A stretch of DNA of 64,000 nucleotides from Flavobacterium sp. K5-23 (GTDB taxonomy: Bacteria; Bacteroidota; Bacteroidia; Flavobacteriales; Flavobacteriaceae). Made by a program: the position numbers and the translations under genes. Under the pieces are notes generated by a model. It made no database searches and had not been told where the DNA came from. It saw nothing but the letters and a program-made list of their open reading frames with translations. Position 1 is the first letter of the stretch. Each line of letters starts with the position of its first letter. Below are positions 26,958-36,232 of this stretch, piece after piece. The stretch lies in the NCBI RefSeq assembly GCF_023278045.1, contig NZ_CP056783.1:62001-126000 (forward strand), in the 5' to 3' direction.

Positions 26958-26979
26958 GTTTTACTCAATATATACTTAT

Positions 26980-27012
26980 AAAAAAGGAACTTCAATTGAA
27001 GTTCCTTTTTTT
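26980..27012. terminator. Bidirectional terminator between lysS and nitrate operon
   Basis: AAAAAAGGAACTTC, AATT, GAAGTTCCTTTTTTT: a perfect stem flanked by A and T runs, so it can act for lysS and for the convergent minus-strand operon. Confidence 0.9.
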
Positions 27013-27027
27013 ATTACACTTAAGTTA

Positions 27028-27273
27028 TTACTTTCTATAATTCCCTTTCGGTAAATAATAAAGCCAACTGAAACCTATCAAAAACAAGATCAAGGAAGCG
27101 ATAAATGCTGGGATCAAAATTTCTCTATGATTGTCTAACGCATTATTTAACGAGGCGTACAACAACCAGATCTGAATCGTGACATTTAAGATTAAAATGA
27201 ATATCAGCGTTGAAAGGATGTTGTTTAGCTTGTTGGGATTAGCTTTGTTTTGGCTTGTTCTAAAATTACTCAT
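27028..27273 (-). CDS. Small membrane protein, DUF6755-like, in nitrate reductase operon
   Basis: 81 aa with two membrane helices (about 20-43 and 52-72) joined by a short polar loop, N-terminus polar and Asn-rich. It resembles, in my reading, DUF6755 proteins found beside Bacteroidota nitrate reductases. Last gene of the operon, 28 bp after the Rieske gene. A role as a small membrane subunit or assembly factor is inference from position only. Confidence 0.6.
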   Translation of the reverse strand: MSNFRTSQNKANPNKLNNILSTLIFILILNVTIQIWLLYASLNNALDNHREILIPAFIASLILFLIGFSWLYYLPKGNYRK

Positions 27274-27301
27274 AACAATTGAATTTAATTATTCCTGTTT
27301 C

Positions 27302-27814
27302 TTAACTCATCACATTCTCTTGTGATGCTTTCACGTAAATATCTTTGTCTTTAAAGAACACTTCCAGTTTAGGCAAAGCTCTTGGCGGCGGTCCTGCAAT
27401 CACATCACCTGTCATAGCATCAAACGATCCTTCGTGACAAGGACAATGAATAATCCCGGTTCCCGGCTTGTAAAAAACCGAACAAGAAAGATGGGTACAT
27501 TTTTGCTCATAGGCTTTATATTCCCCATTTTCTAGATGAATCAAGATATAAGGAACAGTACTCCCTTCTATAACAAAACCTCGTGTTCCCCCTACTGGAA
27601 CTTCGTCTTGCTTGCATACAAAATGCTCGCCAGCCACTTCTTCTTTAGGTAATAAATATGCTTTGGCAGCGACCAAACCACTACCAACCATTAGTCCTCC
27701 TGAAACCAGCGTCAGGAATTTTGCAAAATCACGACGACTGACTTGCGTGGCTTCTTGTTTTAAAATTGGAAAGTCTTTTTTCCAGTTTTCGTTTAAATTA
27801 TCTTCTTTTGACAT
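27302..27814 (-). CDS. Rieske [2Fe-2S] protein with Tat-type signal
   Basis: 170 aa. Twin-arginine motif SRRDFAKF (about 27-34) and the hydrophobic stretch LVSGGLMVGSGLVAAKAYLL point to Tat export or membrane anchoring. Cluster ligands are seen in CTHLSC (Cys and His) and CPCHEGSF (Cys and His). It probably carries electrons on the outer face of the inner membrane as part of the nitrate reductase system. This is not a usual component of Nar, Nap or Nas, which makes the operon notable. Confidence 0.88.
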   Translation of the reverse strand: MSKEDNLNENWKKDFPILKQEATQVSRRDFAKFLTLVSGGLMVGSGLVAAKAYLLPKEEVAGEHFVCKQDEVPVGGTRGFVIEGSTVPYILIHLENGEYKAYEQKCTHLSCSVFYKPGTGIIHCPCHEGSFDAMTGDVIAGPPPRALPKLEVFFKDKDIYVKASQENVMS

Positions 27815-27816
27815 TT

Positions 27817-27887
27817 TTTAAAGTTTAAAGTTTAAAGTTTCCCGTTTAAAGTTGTTCTACTCACTTTTCACATTTCACTTTTCACGA
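27817..27887. repeat. Intergenic repeated words TTTAAAG and TTTCAC
   Basis: TTTAAAG repeated four times (one after TTTCCCG), then CTTTTCACATTTCACTTTTCAC. Short words iterated with small changes between two operon genes; no ORF. Confidence 0.6.
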
Positions 27888-28457
27888 CTAATATATTATC
27901 AACTCAGTACTGCCTTTAGGCATCATGATATTCACTTTGGTATTTACAATCTCTTTTCCGAAAACAAAGGTGTTTACAGGCGAACTGTTTGGACGCATTT
28001 CTTCGATTTCCGCTTTTGTACCGTAGAACAAGGCGCCACTTGGACAAACGGTGGCACACATTGGTTTTTTTCCAACGCTCGTTCTGTCATAACACATCGT
28101 ACACTTCATCATCAAATCGTACTCTTCAATTTTCTTTGGCACACCAAAAGGACACGCAATCACGCAATTCGAACAACCGATACATCTTTCGGTATTGGCA
28201 GTATGTACGATTCCGAATTCGTCTTTTGATATCGCATCAGCTGGGCATACACTAGCACAAACAGGGTCATCGCAATGCATACACACCTGAACTGTAGTTT
28301 GAACCGTTGAAGCACGATCTACATAATTGACATGAATCATAGAGTCTTGTCCGTTTGTTTCACATTCGGCGCAAGCTAATTCACAAGCTTTACAACCTAT
28401 GCAACGTTGCATATCTACAAAAAACTCTTCGTTTGTATTGAAACTGGTATAGTTCAT
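27888..28457 (-). CDS. Ferredoxin-type 4Fe-4S electron-transfer subunit
   Basis: 189 aa, NrfC/DmsB/NarH-like subunit. Four cysteine clusters: [44 protein letters not shown] and the CTMCYDR ... [10 protein letters not shown] pair, enough for up to four [4Fe-4S] centres. No signal peptide, so it should sit in the cytoplasm with the Mo subunit. Encoded 18 bp downstream of the catalytic subunit, it probably wires electrons from the membrane cytochrome or the Rieske protein to the Mo enzyme. Confidence 0.9.
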   Translation of the reverse strand: MNYTSFNTNEEFFVDMQRCIGCKACELACAECETNGQDSMIHVNYVDRASTVQTTVQVCMHCDDPVCASVCPADAISKDEFGIVHTANTERCIGCSNCVIACPFGVPKKIEEYDLMMKCTMCYDRTSVGKKPMCATVCPSGALFYGTKAEIEEMRPNSSPVNTFVFGKEIVNTKVNIMMPKGSTELIIY

Positions 28458-28475
28458 AATTTAGCTTTTTATAGA

Positions 28476-30692
28476 TTAAACACTGGCATAAGCCTTAGAT
28501 TCTTTGGATGGTGGAGCGATTTCTTTGAGCGGCTCTAAATGACAGGCACAAACCTTAAATTCCGGTATTTTGGAAATCGGGTCTAATGTTCCTGGTGTCA
28601 ATTGATTTGCTGATTTTTTTCCAGACCAGTGGTACGGAATAAAAACAGTATCTTCTCTAATTGTTTCCACTATATTCGCAGGAAAAATCCCTTCTCCTCT
28701 TCGAGTGGAAACCTTAATTAATTCTCTTTGTTGTATCCCGTATTGTTTGGCCAAATTAGGATGAATTTCCAATAATGGCTCGGGAAACTGATCCACTAGT
28801 TTACCAATTCTACGCGTTTGTGTTCCGCTTAAATATTGCGAAACAACACGACCTGTAGTTAAAATTACAGGATAATCCGCATCGGTTACTTCACCCGGAA
28901 GTTTGTATGGTGCAGGGTTAAAATGTGCTTTCCCATCTGGTGTTTTAAATTTTTTATCTTCCCATAAACGTGGAGTCCCGGGATGGTCTTCCGTTGGACA
29001 AGGCCAAAAAATTCCCATATTTTCTTCGATTCTTTTATAGGTAATTCCGTTGTAATCGGCTGTCCCGCCTTTAGAAGCGACACGTAATTCGTTAAAAATC
29101 GCTTCGCTGGTATCATAAGTGAATTTATCTTCTTGTCCCAAACGTTTTGCTAATTCCAAAATGATAGAAGTATCTGTTCTTGCGTCTCCAGGAGGCGTTA
29201 CCGCCTGACGAATTCTGATTACTCTTCCTTCTGCTGATGTTGTCGTTCCTTCTTCCTCTTCTTGCAAAGAACCCGCTAGAACAATATCAGCATGGCGAGC
29301 AGTTTCATTTAGGAAAAAATCAATACAAACATAAAATTCCAGTTTCTCCAATGCTTCTCTAACGTAGTTACTATTAGGCAATGACACCAACGGATTGAAA
29401 CAAATAGACAATAAGCCTTTGATTTCACCACGGTGAATCGCTTCTATAATTTCATAAGCCGAAAGTCCTTTTCCAGGCATATCCTTTTCATCAATTCCCC
29501 AAACATCAGCAATATACTTGCGATGCTCCGGATTTTCGATATCTCTATTTCCAGGTAATTGATCGCATTTATGTCCGTGTTCTCTTCCACCCTGACCATT
29601 TCCTTGACCGGTAATGGTTCCGTATCCGCAATATGGTTTTCCAATTCGTCCTGTTGCCAGAACCAAATTGATACAACCCAAAACGTTATCCACTCCTTTT
29701 GAATGGTGTTCAATTCCGCGGGCATGCAGCAAGAAACTGGTTTTCGCTTTACCCCATAACTCAGCGGCTTCTTTTATTTTTTCTTTCTTGATTCCAGTGA
29801 TTTCTTCGGCCCATTCTAAGGTATAATCCTTTACGGCATCCAAAGTAACATCAAATCCAGAAGTATAATTATCTATAAAATCGTGATCCAACATATCGTG
29901 ATCCACTAGGTATTTCAACATTGCTCCGTAAAGCGCAGAATCGGTACCAGGTTTTACATCCAAATGCACATCGGCAGTTCTGGCAAGCGGAATCATTCTT
30001 GGATCGATTACAATCAGTTTGGCTCCGCGATCTCTCGCTTTCCATATCCAATGAGTCAATGTTGGGAACGTTTCACTGATATTGGCACCAGCCACAATAA
30101 TCACTTCGGCATATTCCAGATCCGAATAAGTATTAGAAGCTCTGTCTAATCCAAAAGCCTTTTTATTCCCCGCACCGGCACTCACCATACACAAACGACC
30201 ATTATAATCCAGGTTTTTTGTTTTTACAGCCACACGAGCAAATTTACCCATAAGGTAACTTTTTTCATTGGTTAAAGAAACACCCGATAGTATCGAAAAT
30301 GCATCTTTCCCGTATTGCTCCTGAATGCGTTTAATTTCCGAAACCGTTTTATCCATCGCTTCATCCCAGGAAGTAGGTTCAAAACCTTTCCCTTCTACCC
30401 TTTTTATAGGGCCCAACAAACGGTCAGGATGGTTGTTTTGCAGGTAGCGTTGCACCCCTTTTGGACAAAGACGACCTTCGTTAAAAGGAAATTCCATCCA
30501 TGGTTCAAAACCAACCACTTTATTGCTTTTAACCAACAATTGAATTCCGCATTGCATACCACAAAAGCAACAATGTGTTTTCACCACTTCATCCGGTTCG
30601 TCTCTTCCATCAAAGCCTTCTTTCGGGCTATAATTTAGATGCGGACCAAAATCTTCTATAATTTTTTCTGCTGAAACAGGTAATTTTGCCAT
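28476..30692 (-). CDS. Molybdopterin oxidoreductase, NasA/NarB-type nitrate reductase catalytic subunit
   Basis: 738 aa. N-terminal [4Fe-4S] ligands in [10 protein letters not shown] and LCPKG; the Mo-bis-MGD ligand is most likely Cys in [11 protein letters not shown], as in Nas/Nap enzymes rather than formate dehydrogenases. [18 protein letters not shown] and [17 protein letters not shown] are MGD-binding regions. There is no Tat signal ([12 protein letters not shown]), so it is cytoplasmic. It sits in an operon with NarK transporters, which bring nitrate in. Assimilatory-type sequence but in a respiratory setting with nirK and nor. Formate dehydrogenase is the main alternative and is less likely. 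Confidence 0.85.
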   Translation of the reverse strand: MAKLPVSAEKIIEDFGPHLNYSPKEGFDGRDEPDEVVKTHCCFCGMQCGIQLLVKSNKVVGFEPWMEFPFNEGRLCPKGVQRYLQNNHPDRLLGPIKRVEGKGFEPTSWDEAMDKTVSEIKRIQEQYGKDAFSILSGVSLTNEKSYLMGKFARVAVKTKNLDYNGRLCMVSAGAGNKKAFGLDRASNTYSDLEYAEVIIVAGANISETFPTLTHWIWKARDRGAKLIVIDPRMIPLARTADVHLDVKPGTDSALYGAMLKYLVDHDMLDHDFIDNYTSGFDVTLDAVKDYTLEWAEEITGIKKEKIKEAAELWGKAKTSFLLHARGIEHHSKGVDNVLGCINLVLATGRIGKPYCGYGTITGQGNGQGGREHGHKCDQLPGNRDIENPEHRKYIADVWGIDEKDMPGKGLSAYEIIEAIHRGEIKGLLSICFNPLVSLPNSNYVREALEKLEFYVCIDFFLNETARHADIVLAGSLQEEEEGTTTSAEGRVIRIRQAVTPPGDARTDTSIILELAKRLGQEDKFTYDTSEAIFNELRVASKGGTADYNGITYKRIEENMGIFWPCPTEDHPGTPRLWEDKKFKTPDGKAHFNPAPYKLPGEVTDADYPVILTTGRVVSQYLSGTQTRRIGKLVDQFPEPLLEIHPNLAKQYGIQQRELIKVSTRRGEGIFPANIVETIREDTVFIPYHWSGKKSANQLTPGTLDPISKIPEFKVCACHLEPLKEIAPPSKESKAYASV

Positions 30693-30739
30693 GTTTTTTA
30701 TATTTTCTGTTCTTGGTTTTTCTCTGTGTTATGTTGATG

Positions 30740-30795
30740 TCCCAATTGTAAACTGTGGCCACAAACTGCGACTGAACACTAAAAACTGAACATTG
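30740..30795. repeat. Intergenic repeated word AACTG/ACTGAACA
   Basis: AAACTG, AAACTGCG, ACTGAACACT and AAACTGAACA in direct succession between the cytochrome and Mo-subunit genes. Not coding. Confidence 0.5.
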
Positions 30796-30807
30796 ATTAC
30801 TCTTTAA

Positions 30808-31857
30808 TTATCCAAATAAATTTCCGCCAGCTTGCCTTGCTTTTAAATGGGCTTGTGCCAAACGCGATCTTTTTCCCTCAGGGCTCAAATCTAAATGAGA
30901 ACCACCATCTTCCATACTGAAATCAAAACCAAGTTCTTTAGTTACTGTTTTAAGGTCATTGATGTGCAAATTTGTAGCATACTCTTCTCCTGTATGTTTG
31001 CAAACCGCCATTCCTTGTTTCATCCCTTGTTTCTTGTAAATATGGGCACCAATCTGGGCTGGACGTTGAATGATATGAAAGAATTTCCCAAAAGGAATCC
31101 AAATCAAAAACATAATAACAGTCACTGCATGAATTACTGCCAAGAAATCAAAAGCAAATCCTTTCATAAACTGATACGAATAAGTCAACCCTAATCCAGT
31201 AACTGATACTGCAATCAACAAAATAAGCGGCAATAAATCCCCTTCAAATGTTTGCGTAGCAATTAACCCAGGATTAGTCAAACGTCTTCTTAAATAATAC
31301 AGCGAACCTAAAATCACCAAATAAGAAGACCAGTTTAACGCATGAAACGTTAGAAATGCTATAATAGAACCTAATTTAAATGACATCATATGAAAACCAA
31401 AAAAGTGAGCTTCATAAATATCAATTCCACCTGGAGCCAAAGTAAAATGAATCCATCCAAAAGTTAAAGGAATAGTAATCATAAAAGCAGAAGTACAACC
31501 AACGGCTATCATGAAATGGGCTACCCATCGGTATTTTCCCCTTGGATAAATAAATTTCTGAAAAGCGATGTTTTCGATGGTTTCTTTGGAAGCAAACCAA
31601 AAATGCGAAAATACTTTCCCCGTAACCAAGTACATTATTCCTCTTTTAAAATAAATCCAAGTGGGTGGCCTTTGTAACCAAACCGAATAGCGGTAAACAA
31701 TACCAAAAAAAGCGAATACCGTCCCGAATAAATAAGTGATTAAAGCGGCATCAAAATTCTGTAAATTTCTGGAACCAAAAAACACCAGCACAATAGAGAA
31801 TATTGACATTCCGGTGGCTATAAGTAAAGCCTTGGTATTAAAAGTTCTGTTTTTCAT
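30808..31857 (-). CDS. Multi-spanning b-type cytochrome-like membrane subunit of nitrate reductase
   Basis: 349 aa. About seven hydrophobic helices in residues 8-260 with several in-membrane or flanking His (SHFWF, WVAHFMIAVG, YEAHFFGFHMM, LTFHALNW, LAVIHAVTV, GKFFHIIQRP) suited to ligate b hemes as in NarI-like quinol oxidases. The C-terminal 90 residues are soluble and polar. Upstream of the Mo subunit in the same operon, it probably oxidises menaquinol and passes electrons to the Rieske/Fe-S proteins. The fold assignment rests on hydrophobicity and His pattern. Confidence 0.7.
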   Translation of the reverse strand: MKNRTFNTKALLIATGMSIFSIVLVFFGSRNLQNFDAALITYLFGTVFAFFGIVYRYSVWLQRPPTWIYFKRGIMYLVTGKVFSHFWFASKETIENIAFQKFIYPRGKYRWVAHFMIAVGCTSAFMITIPLTFGWIHFTLAPGGIDIYEAHFFGFHMMSFKLGSIIAFLTFHALNWSSYLVILGSLYYLRRRLTNPGLIATQTFEGDLLPLILLIAVSVTGLGLTYSYQFMKGFAFDFLAVIHAVTVIMFLIWIPFGKFFHIIQRPAQIGAHIYKKQGMKQGMAVCKHTGEEYATNLHINDLKTVTKELGFDFSMEDGGSHLDLSPEGKRSRLAQAHLKARQAGGNLFG

Positions 31858-31904
31858 TTCCTAAAATTTTAATAAGTATATATCTAAGTCGTTTTGTCAA
31901 GAAA

Positions 31905-31932
31905 CCTACAAGACCCTAAGACCTTGTAGGTA
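31905..31932. repeat. ACCTACAAG dyad
   Basis: ACCTACAAG and CTTGTAGGT around a GACC-containing loop, just upstream of the cytochrome gene. Hairpin-forming; no T tract. Confidence 0.45.
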
Positions 31933-31975
31933 TATAAAATAATTCTCCTTTTTAAAACGAATATGAAATCATAAT

Positions 31976-32143
31976 CTAATTTGGCTTTTCACATCCTTTA
32001 CGGTTATAAAACCACCAGTTGATTGTTGTAGCTAATATAGTGAAAAGAATCAAGCCCATAAAGAATTGATTTGCAACACCATTACCTGTAATATTATTAC
32101 CAAAGAATATGAACCACACTTGATGGGCAAACCCTCTTTCGTA
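31976..32143 (-). pseudogene. C-terminal remnant of a third NarK-type transporter
   Basis: The minus strand is open for 55 codons before TAG and reads ERGFAHQVWFIFFGNN ... MGLILFTILATTINWWFYN. This lines up with the C-terminus of the intact NarK beginning only 22 bp away (VFGQQVTAG ... LYGFAVYYLLCLILNWWYY). No start codon or upstream part remains. It is best read as the tail of a deleted duplicate. Confidence 0.75.
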
Positions 32144-32164
32144 CTAAATAATCTATAAATCCAC

Positions 32165-33793
32165 TTACGGATTATCGACTTCCCTTTTAGGTCCTTGGTA
32201 ATACCACCAGTTCAGAATTAAGCAAAGCAAATAATAAACTGCAAAACCGTATAATGCATACTCAGGTGTTCCTGCCGTTACCTGCTGTCCAAACACATTA
32301 GGAATAATAAACGCTCCATAAGCAGCAATTGCAGCTGTCCACCCTAATACTGGCCCTGCTTTTTCTTTACTAAAAATATAAGGAATACTTCTAAAAGTCG
32401 ATCCATTCCCAATACCAGTTGTTAAAAACAAAACCATAAATGCTCCGAAAAATGGCCACCAATACGATTCTGGAGTTTCAGAACCTCTTGCTTGTACCAC
32501 ATAATAGGCAACAGTCAATGCAGCTATAATTTGAAAAATAGTACTCCACATTGTAATTTTAGCACCACTATTAACTTTATCAGCAAGAATTCCTCCTATT
32601 GGTCTAACTAAAGCCCCAAACATTGGCCCTAAGAATGCCCAAAGCATAATGTTAGGAGCATTAGGATTTACCCATTCTGGATCTAATGGATTTGAATACA
32701 CAAATATATCTTGCGCTAATTTTGGGAATACCATCGAAAATCCAATGAAAGAACCGAAGGTCATTGTATAGATAATCGTCATTATCCAATTGTGTTTGTC
32801 ACCAAGTATCGAAAATTGTTTATTAAGATTCTCTTTTATATCAGCTGGAGTTCCAAATTTCATTAATAAAACGGTAATAACTATTACAACAGGGAGAACA
32901 ATCCACATCGCAGCATCTTTCATTCCAAAAGAATCCCAAGGAATACCAATTAACATGAAAGCACCAATACCTGCCGCTACCAAACCTAACATTATCATAT
33001 ACAATGTTTTTGAAACTCCTTTAGCCGTGTCTGGCATACTTGGAGTTCCTGTAGATACATTGTTCATCCCAAAAAATGCTGCTAAAGAAGCTAATACAAT
33101 AAGTGGAACCCAAATCCATGCTGCATTTTGCATTCCTTCAAAAGGGGCTCCTTTTGCAGTTGCAATTGCACCAGCTGTTCCACCAAATAAAGAGAATGTT
33201 ACTATAAAAGGAATCGTTTTCTGCATAACCGCAACACCTAAGTTACCAAGTCCTGCATTCATTCCCAATGCATATCCTTGCGCTTTTTTAGGGAAAAAGA
33301 AAGATATATTACTCATTGAAGAAGAGAAATTACCTCCACCAAGTCCAGACAATAACGCCATAATTGCAAAAAACATATAAGGTGAATTTACATCTGACAA
33401 TGCTATTCCTGTTCCTATTGCTGGAATAAGTAACAATGCCGTTGTAACAAAAACTACATTTCTACCTCCTCCTAATGATATTAAAAAAGAGTTAGGCAGT
33501 CGTAAAGTTGCACCTGCAAGCCCTGCAATTGCCGGCAAAGTATAATAGAGGTTATTTACTTCTTTCAAAGCATTTACATAATCATCAGTTCCCGCAACCA
33601 ACCCATCGGTCATTCCGAAATTAAAACCAAAATCTTTCATATACTTTATTAGTACTCCCCACATAATCCATATAGAGAATGCAAGTAATAATGCAGGAAT
33701 AGAAGTCCATAGATTTCTATTAGCTATCTTTTTTCCTGTAGACTCCCAAAAACCTTCGTCGTCAACGTTCCAATCTTTAATATTTACTGACAT
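32165..33793 (-). CDS. narK: NarK-type nitrate/nitrite transporter (second of pair)
   Basis: 542 aa, 12 membrane helices, MFS. The glycine-rich nitrate signatures are present (SGLGGGNFSSSMSNISFFFPK and AGLGNLGVAVMQK), as is GPMFGALVRPIGGILADKVNSG. Compared with the neighbouring NarK it has extra loops. Such pairs commonly combine a nitrate-proton symporter with a nitrate/nitrite exchanger; which is which cannot be decided here. Preceded by the other narK (80-bp gap) and followed by the narK remnant. Confidence 0.9.
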   Translation of the reverse strand: MSVNIKDWNVDDEGFWESTGKKIANRNLWTSIPALLLAFSIWIMWGVLIKYMKDFGFNFGMTDGLVAGTDDYVNALKEVNNLYYTLPAIAGLAGATLRLPNSFLISLGGGRNVVFVTTALLLIPAIGTGIALSDVNSPYMFFAIMALLSGLGGGNFSSSMSNISFFFPKKAQGYALGMNAGLGNLGVAVMQKTIPFIVTFSLFGGTAGAIATAKGAPFEGMQNAAWIWVPLIVLASLAAFFGMNNVSTGTPSMPDTAKGVSKTLYMIMLGLVAAGIGAFMLIGIPWDSFGMKDAAMWIVLPVVIVITVLLMKFGTPADIKENLNKQFSILGDKHNWIMTIIYTMTFGSFIGFSMVFPKLAQDIFVYSNPLDPEWVNPNAPNIMLWAFLGPMFGALVRPIGGILADKVNSGAKITMWSTIFQIIAALTVAYYVVQARGSETPESYWWPFFGAFMVLFLTTGIGNGSTFRSIPYIFSKEKAGPVLGWTAAIAAYGAFIIPNVFGQQVTAGTPEYALYGFAVYYLLCLILNWWYYQGPKREVDNP

Positions 33794-33873
33794 AAAATTG
33801 TTGTTTTTAAATTTAAAACTAATTAGGTAGAATGTACTTTATGCCTTTAGACATTAAGACTTTTTGACTATTT

Positions 33874-35352
33874 TTAATGATTAATATGTTCGATATCCCT
33901 AGTAAATCCAGGTGTTTTCTTTCTAAGAATTTTGATGATGGTTTTGTGCATCCAAATCAAACAAGCAGTGGAAATCACAAATATAAAGAGCCAAGAACTC
34001 GTCCAGAGGCCGGTGAAATTCAAGAGGTAACTAAAGATAATTGGTCCAAAAAAACCACCTAATCCCCCAATTAATCCTACCATTCCACCCACAACTCCCA
34101 CTTCGTTCGGGAAATATTCCGGGATGTGTTTGTACACCGCCGCTTTACCGATTCCCCATGAAATTCCGATTAATACCACGAGAATAACATACACCCACAT
34201 ATTGGCAGCAAATTTGATTTGTGTTACCCCTTTAGCCAATAATTCTTTCTTGCTAACGGACTGATTTTCTTTCACCACAATTTCTTGCCATGAGGTTTTA
34301 ACCGGTAAAATAGAGGCATCCGTTAGTGCAACATCTACCTTTGGTTTTATCTTGTAGTCATTATTGTTTAATACTAATCCAGAAGGAGTTACTGTAGTTA
34401 CCACACCGCTATTATTGGCCATTACACCAGGTCCTGAAGTAAAGATTTCCATTTTAGGGAACATCAACAGGAAACTGATGACCATAGTAGATCCCAATAC
34501 CCAGTACATTACTTTTCTGGCACCAAATTTATCCGACAAATACCCCCCGAAAGCTCTAATAACACCACCTGGCAAACTGAACATAGTGGCAAACATTCCT
34601 CCCATAACCAGTGAAGTGTGGTACACATTCATAAAGTTTGGTAACAACCATTGGGAGTAAGCCACAAAACAACCAAAAACCAAGAAGTAGTAAGCACCAA
34701 ATCTCCATACTCTGGCAGATTTCAATGGAGTCAATAACGTTTTTAGGTTTTTAGTGTCTCCTTGCGGTTTTTTATTCTTGGCGAATATTACAAAGAGGAT
34801 TCCAATGGCCACTAATACCGCCCCGTAAGTTACCGGCAGCATTTTCCAACCGTCAGTAGGATCGTTTTTTGAAAAATTATTTAATAAAGTAGGCGCGATA
34901 AAAGTAGTGATGGCAGCTCCCGCATTTCCCATTCCGAAAATACCCAAAGCTCTACCCTGCCAGTTTTGTGGATACCAAACTGAAGTGTACCCAATACCTA
35001 CCGCAAAGCTGGTTCCTATTAGTCCGAAGAGGAAACTCAAAACGGCAAAACTCCAAAACGTATCTGCAAAAGGCAGCAAAAACAAAGGAATGGAACAAAG
35101 AAACAACAAGATGGAAAATATAATTTTCCCCCCGTATTTATCCGTTAGAATCCCAATGGGAAGACGAAAAATAGCACCAGACAAAATGGGAATTCCCAAA
35201 AGCCAACCTACCTCTACAACGCTCCAATTGAATATGCCTCTATCTACAAGAAAGGTAACCAAAACACCATTTAAAGTCCAACAGGCAAAACAAATTGTAA
35301 ATGCTAATGTGTTTAGAAATAAGATTTTGTGGGATTGCGATAAACTACTCAT
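33874..35352 (-). CDS. narK: NarK-type nitrate/nitrite transporter (first of pair)
   Basis: 492 aa, 12 membrane helices, MFS. Signatures GMGNAGAAITTFIAP and GGMVGLIGGLGGFFGP are typical of NarK, with GVIRAFGGYLSDKFGARK between helices. A soluble loop of about 90 residues around 300-390 interrupts the second half. First gene of the nitrate reductase operon, with FNR-type dyads upstream, so probably induced by oxygen limitation or nitrogen oxides. Confidence 0.9.
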   Translation of the reverse strand: MSSLSQSHKILFLNTLAFTICFACWTLNGVLVTFLVDRGIFNWSVVEVGWLLGIPILSGAIFRLPIGILTDKYGGKIIFSILLFLCSIPLFLLPFADTFWSFAVLSFLFGLIGTSFAVGIGYTSVWYPQNWQGRALGIFGMGNAGAAITTFIAPTLLNNFSKNDPTDGWKMLPVTYGAVLVAIGILFVIFAKNKKPQGDTKNLKTLLTPLKSARVWRFGAYYFLVFGCFVAYSQWLLPNFMNVYHTSLVMGGMFATMFSLPGGVIRAFGGYLSDKFGARKVMYWVLGSTMVISFLLMFPKMEIFTSGPGVMANNSGVVTTVTPSGLVLNNNDYKIKPKVDVALTDASILPVKTSWQEIVVKENQSVSKKELLAKGVTQIKFAANMWVYVILVVLIGISWGIGKAAVYKHIPEYFPNEVGVVGGMVGLIGGLGGFFGPIIFSYLLNFTGLWTSSWLFIFVISTACLIWMHKTIIKILRKKTPGFTRDIEHINH

Positions 35353-35404
35353 AAAAACAACTTTTTGTTAATGATGTAAAATTAATCTGTTGGCGCTTCC
35401 TAAA

Positions 35405-35422
35405 ATATGATATATGTCAGTC
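35405..35422 (-). promoter_or_regulatory. FNR-type site upstream of narK operon
   Basis: ATATGAT-ATAT-GTCAGTC fits the TGAT-N4-GTCA form seen before nirK. Its centre is about 34 bp upstream of a possible -7 element (TAATTTTA, 35382-35375), the same spacing as at nirK, as for class II activation. Confidence 0.55.
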
Positions 35423-35433
35423 AGTCAGTCAGT
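35416..35433. repeat. GTCA tetranucleotide repeat (four copies)
   Basis: GTCA repeated four times plus GT; the first copy is the right half of the FNR-type dyad. Short, but a possible slippage site. Confidence 0.7.
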
Positions 35434-35517
35434 AAAAAGAGGCTCATATTAACCAAAAAACGGATTGCTTAACCCGAATTTACGCATAAATATCTAATAA
35501 TAAAACAATTACGATAA

Positions 35518-35533
35518 TATGATTGTAATCATA
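35518..35533. promoter_or_regulatory. Second FNR-type dyad, perfect
   Basis: TATGAT-TGTA-ATCATA, perfect six-base arms with a four-base spacer. About 165 bp from the narK start and 208 bp from the sigma gene, so it could serve either as a distal site. Confidence 0.5.
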
Positions 35534-35740
35534 AAAATTTATTTTTCAAAAAAAAATACATATACAGGAAATACAGGTTTTTTTAAAACATATTGAATTT
35601 AACTCGAAAAGCAGAATAATAGTCAAGTTCCTATTATTAATTCCATTAGTGCTAATCCCGCTATTTTAAAACTTTTCGAAAAAAATCTTCTTTCGGCTGT
35701 AATAATTTAGAACTTTAGCCACTAAATAAGAAAAACAATA

Positions 35741-36232
35741 GTGAGCAGCGATTTTTACACCACATTCATTTTGCCTTATGCCGGAATCATCATTAAGATT
35801 TGCAGGGCCTATTCCAATACCCAAGAGGATTTTGAAGATTACTATCAAGAAGTCTGTTTACAGATTTGGAGAAGTCATAACAGTTTTCGAGAACAATCGG
35901 AATGGTCGACTTGGGTCTATAGAATCTCTTTGAATGTGTGTTTGACTTTACTCAAGAAAAACAAAAAAAAGGAAAATCAAATTTCTTCAGAATTTTTGCC
36001 TGACGAGGCAATAGAAGACAGCCGTTCCTTTACGGATGAATCCCTTAACCAACTCTATCAAGCTATCAGGCAATTATCTGATGTGGACAGAGCGGTTATT
36101 ATGCTTTATCTGGAGGAAAAGTCATATCAGGAAATCGCCGAAATTATTGGAACAAACCCAAACAACATTGGGGTACGCATTAAACGAATTAAAGAACGCT
36201 TAAAAAAATTATTAGATGGAAAAGTCAATTGA
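35741..36232 (+). CDS. RNA polymerase ECF-type sigma factor
   Basis: 163 aa, GTG start. Region 2 is seen at about 28-75 (EDFEDYYQEVCLQIWRSHNSF and STWVYRISLNVCLTLL), region 4 at about 110-158 (LSDVDRAVIMLYLEEKSYQEIAEIIG with a helix-turn-helix). No extra domains. The next gene starts inside its 3' end and encodes a membrane protein likely to be its anti-sigma factor. Divergent from narK; a link to nitrate metabolism is positional only. Confidence 0.88.
   Translation: MSSDFYTTFILPYAGIIIKICRAYSNTQEDFEDYYQEVCLQIWRSHNSFREQSEWSTWVYRISLNVCLTLLKKNKKKENQISSEFLPDEAIEDSRSFTDESLNQLYQAIRQLSDVDRAVIMLYLEEKSYQEIAEIIGTNPNNIGVRIKRIKERLKKLLDGKVN

Larger units (their letters stand above)
35353..35740. other. 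Divergent intergenic region, narK/sigma factor
   Basis: 388 bp between the nitrate operon and the sigma factor gene. It holds two FNR-type dyads and a GTCA tetranucleotide repeat, listed separately. The remainder is AT-rich with no ORF or RNA gene that I can support. Confidence 0.6.

Noticed and set aside
28476..30692. Formate dehydrogenase
   Set aside because: The motif around the Mo ligand ([10 protein letters not shown]), the NarK neighbours and the absence of formate genes favour nitrate reductase, though it was considered.
32790..33380. 196-codon plus-strand ORF
   Set aside because: Antisense to the well-supported narK; hydrophobic, low-complexity translation typical of a shadow frame.
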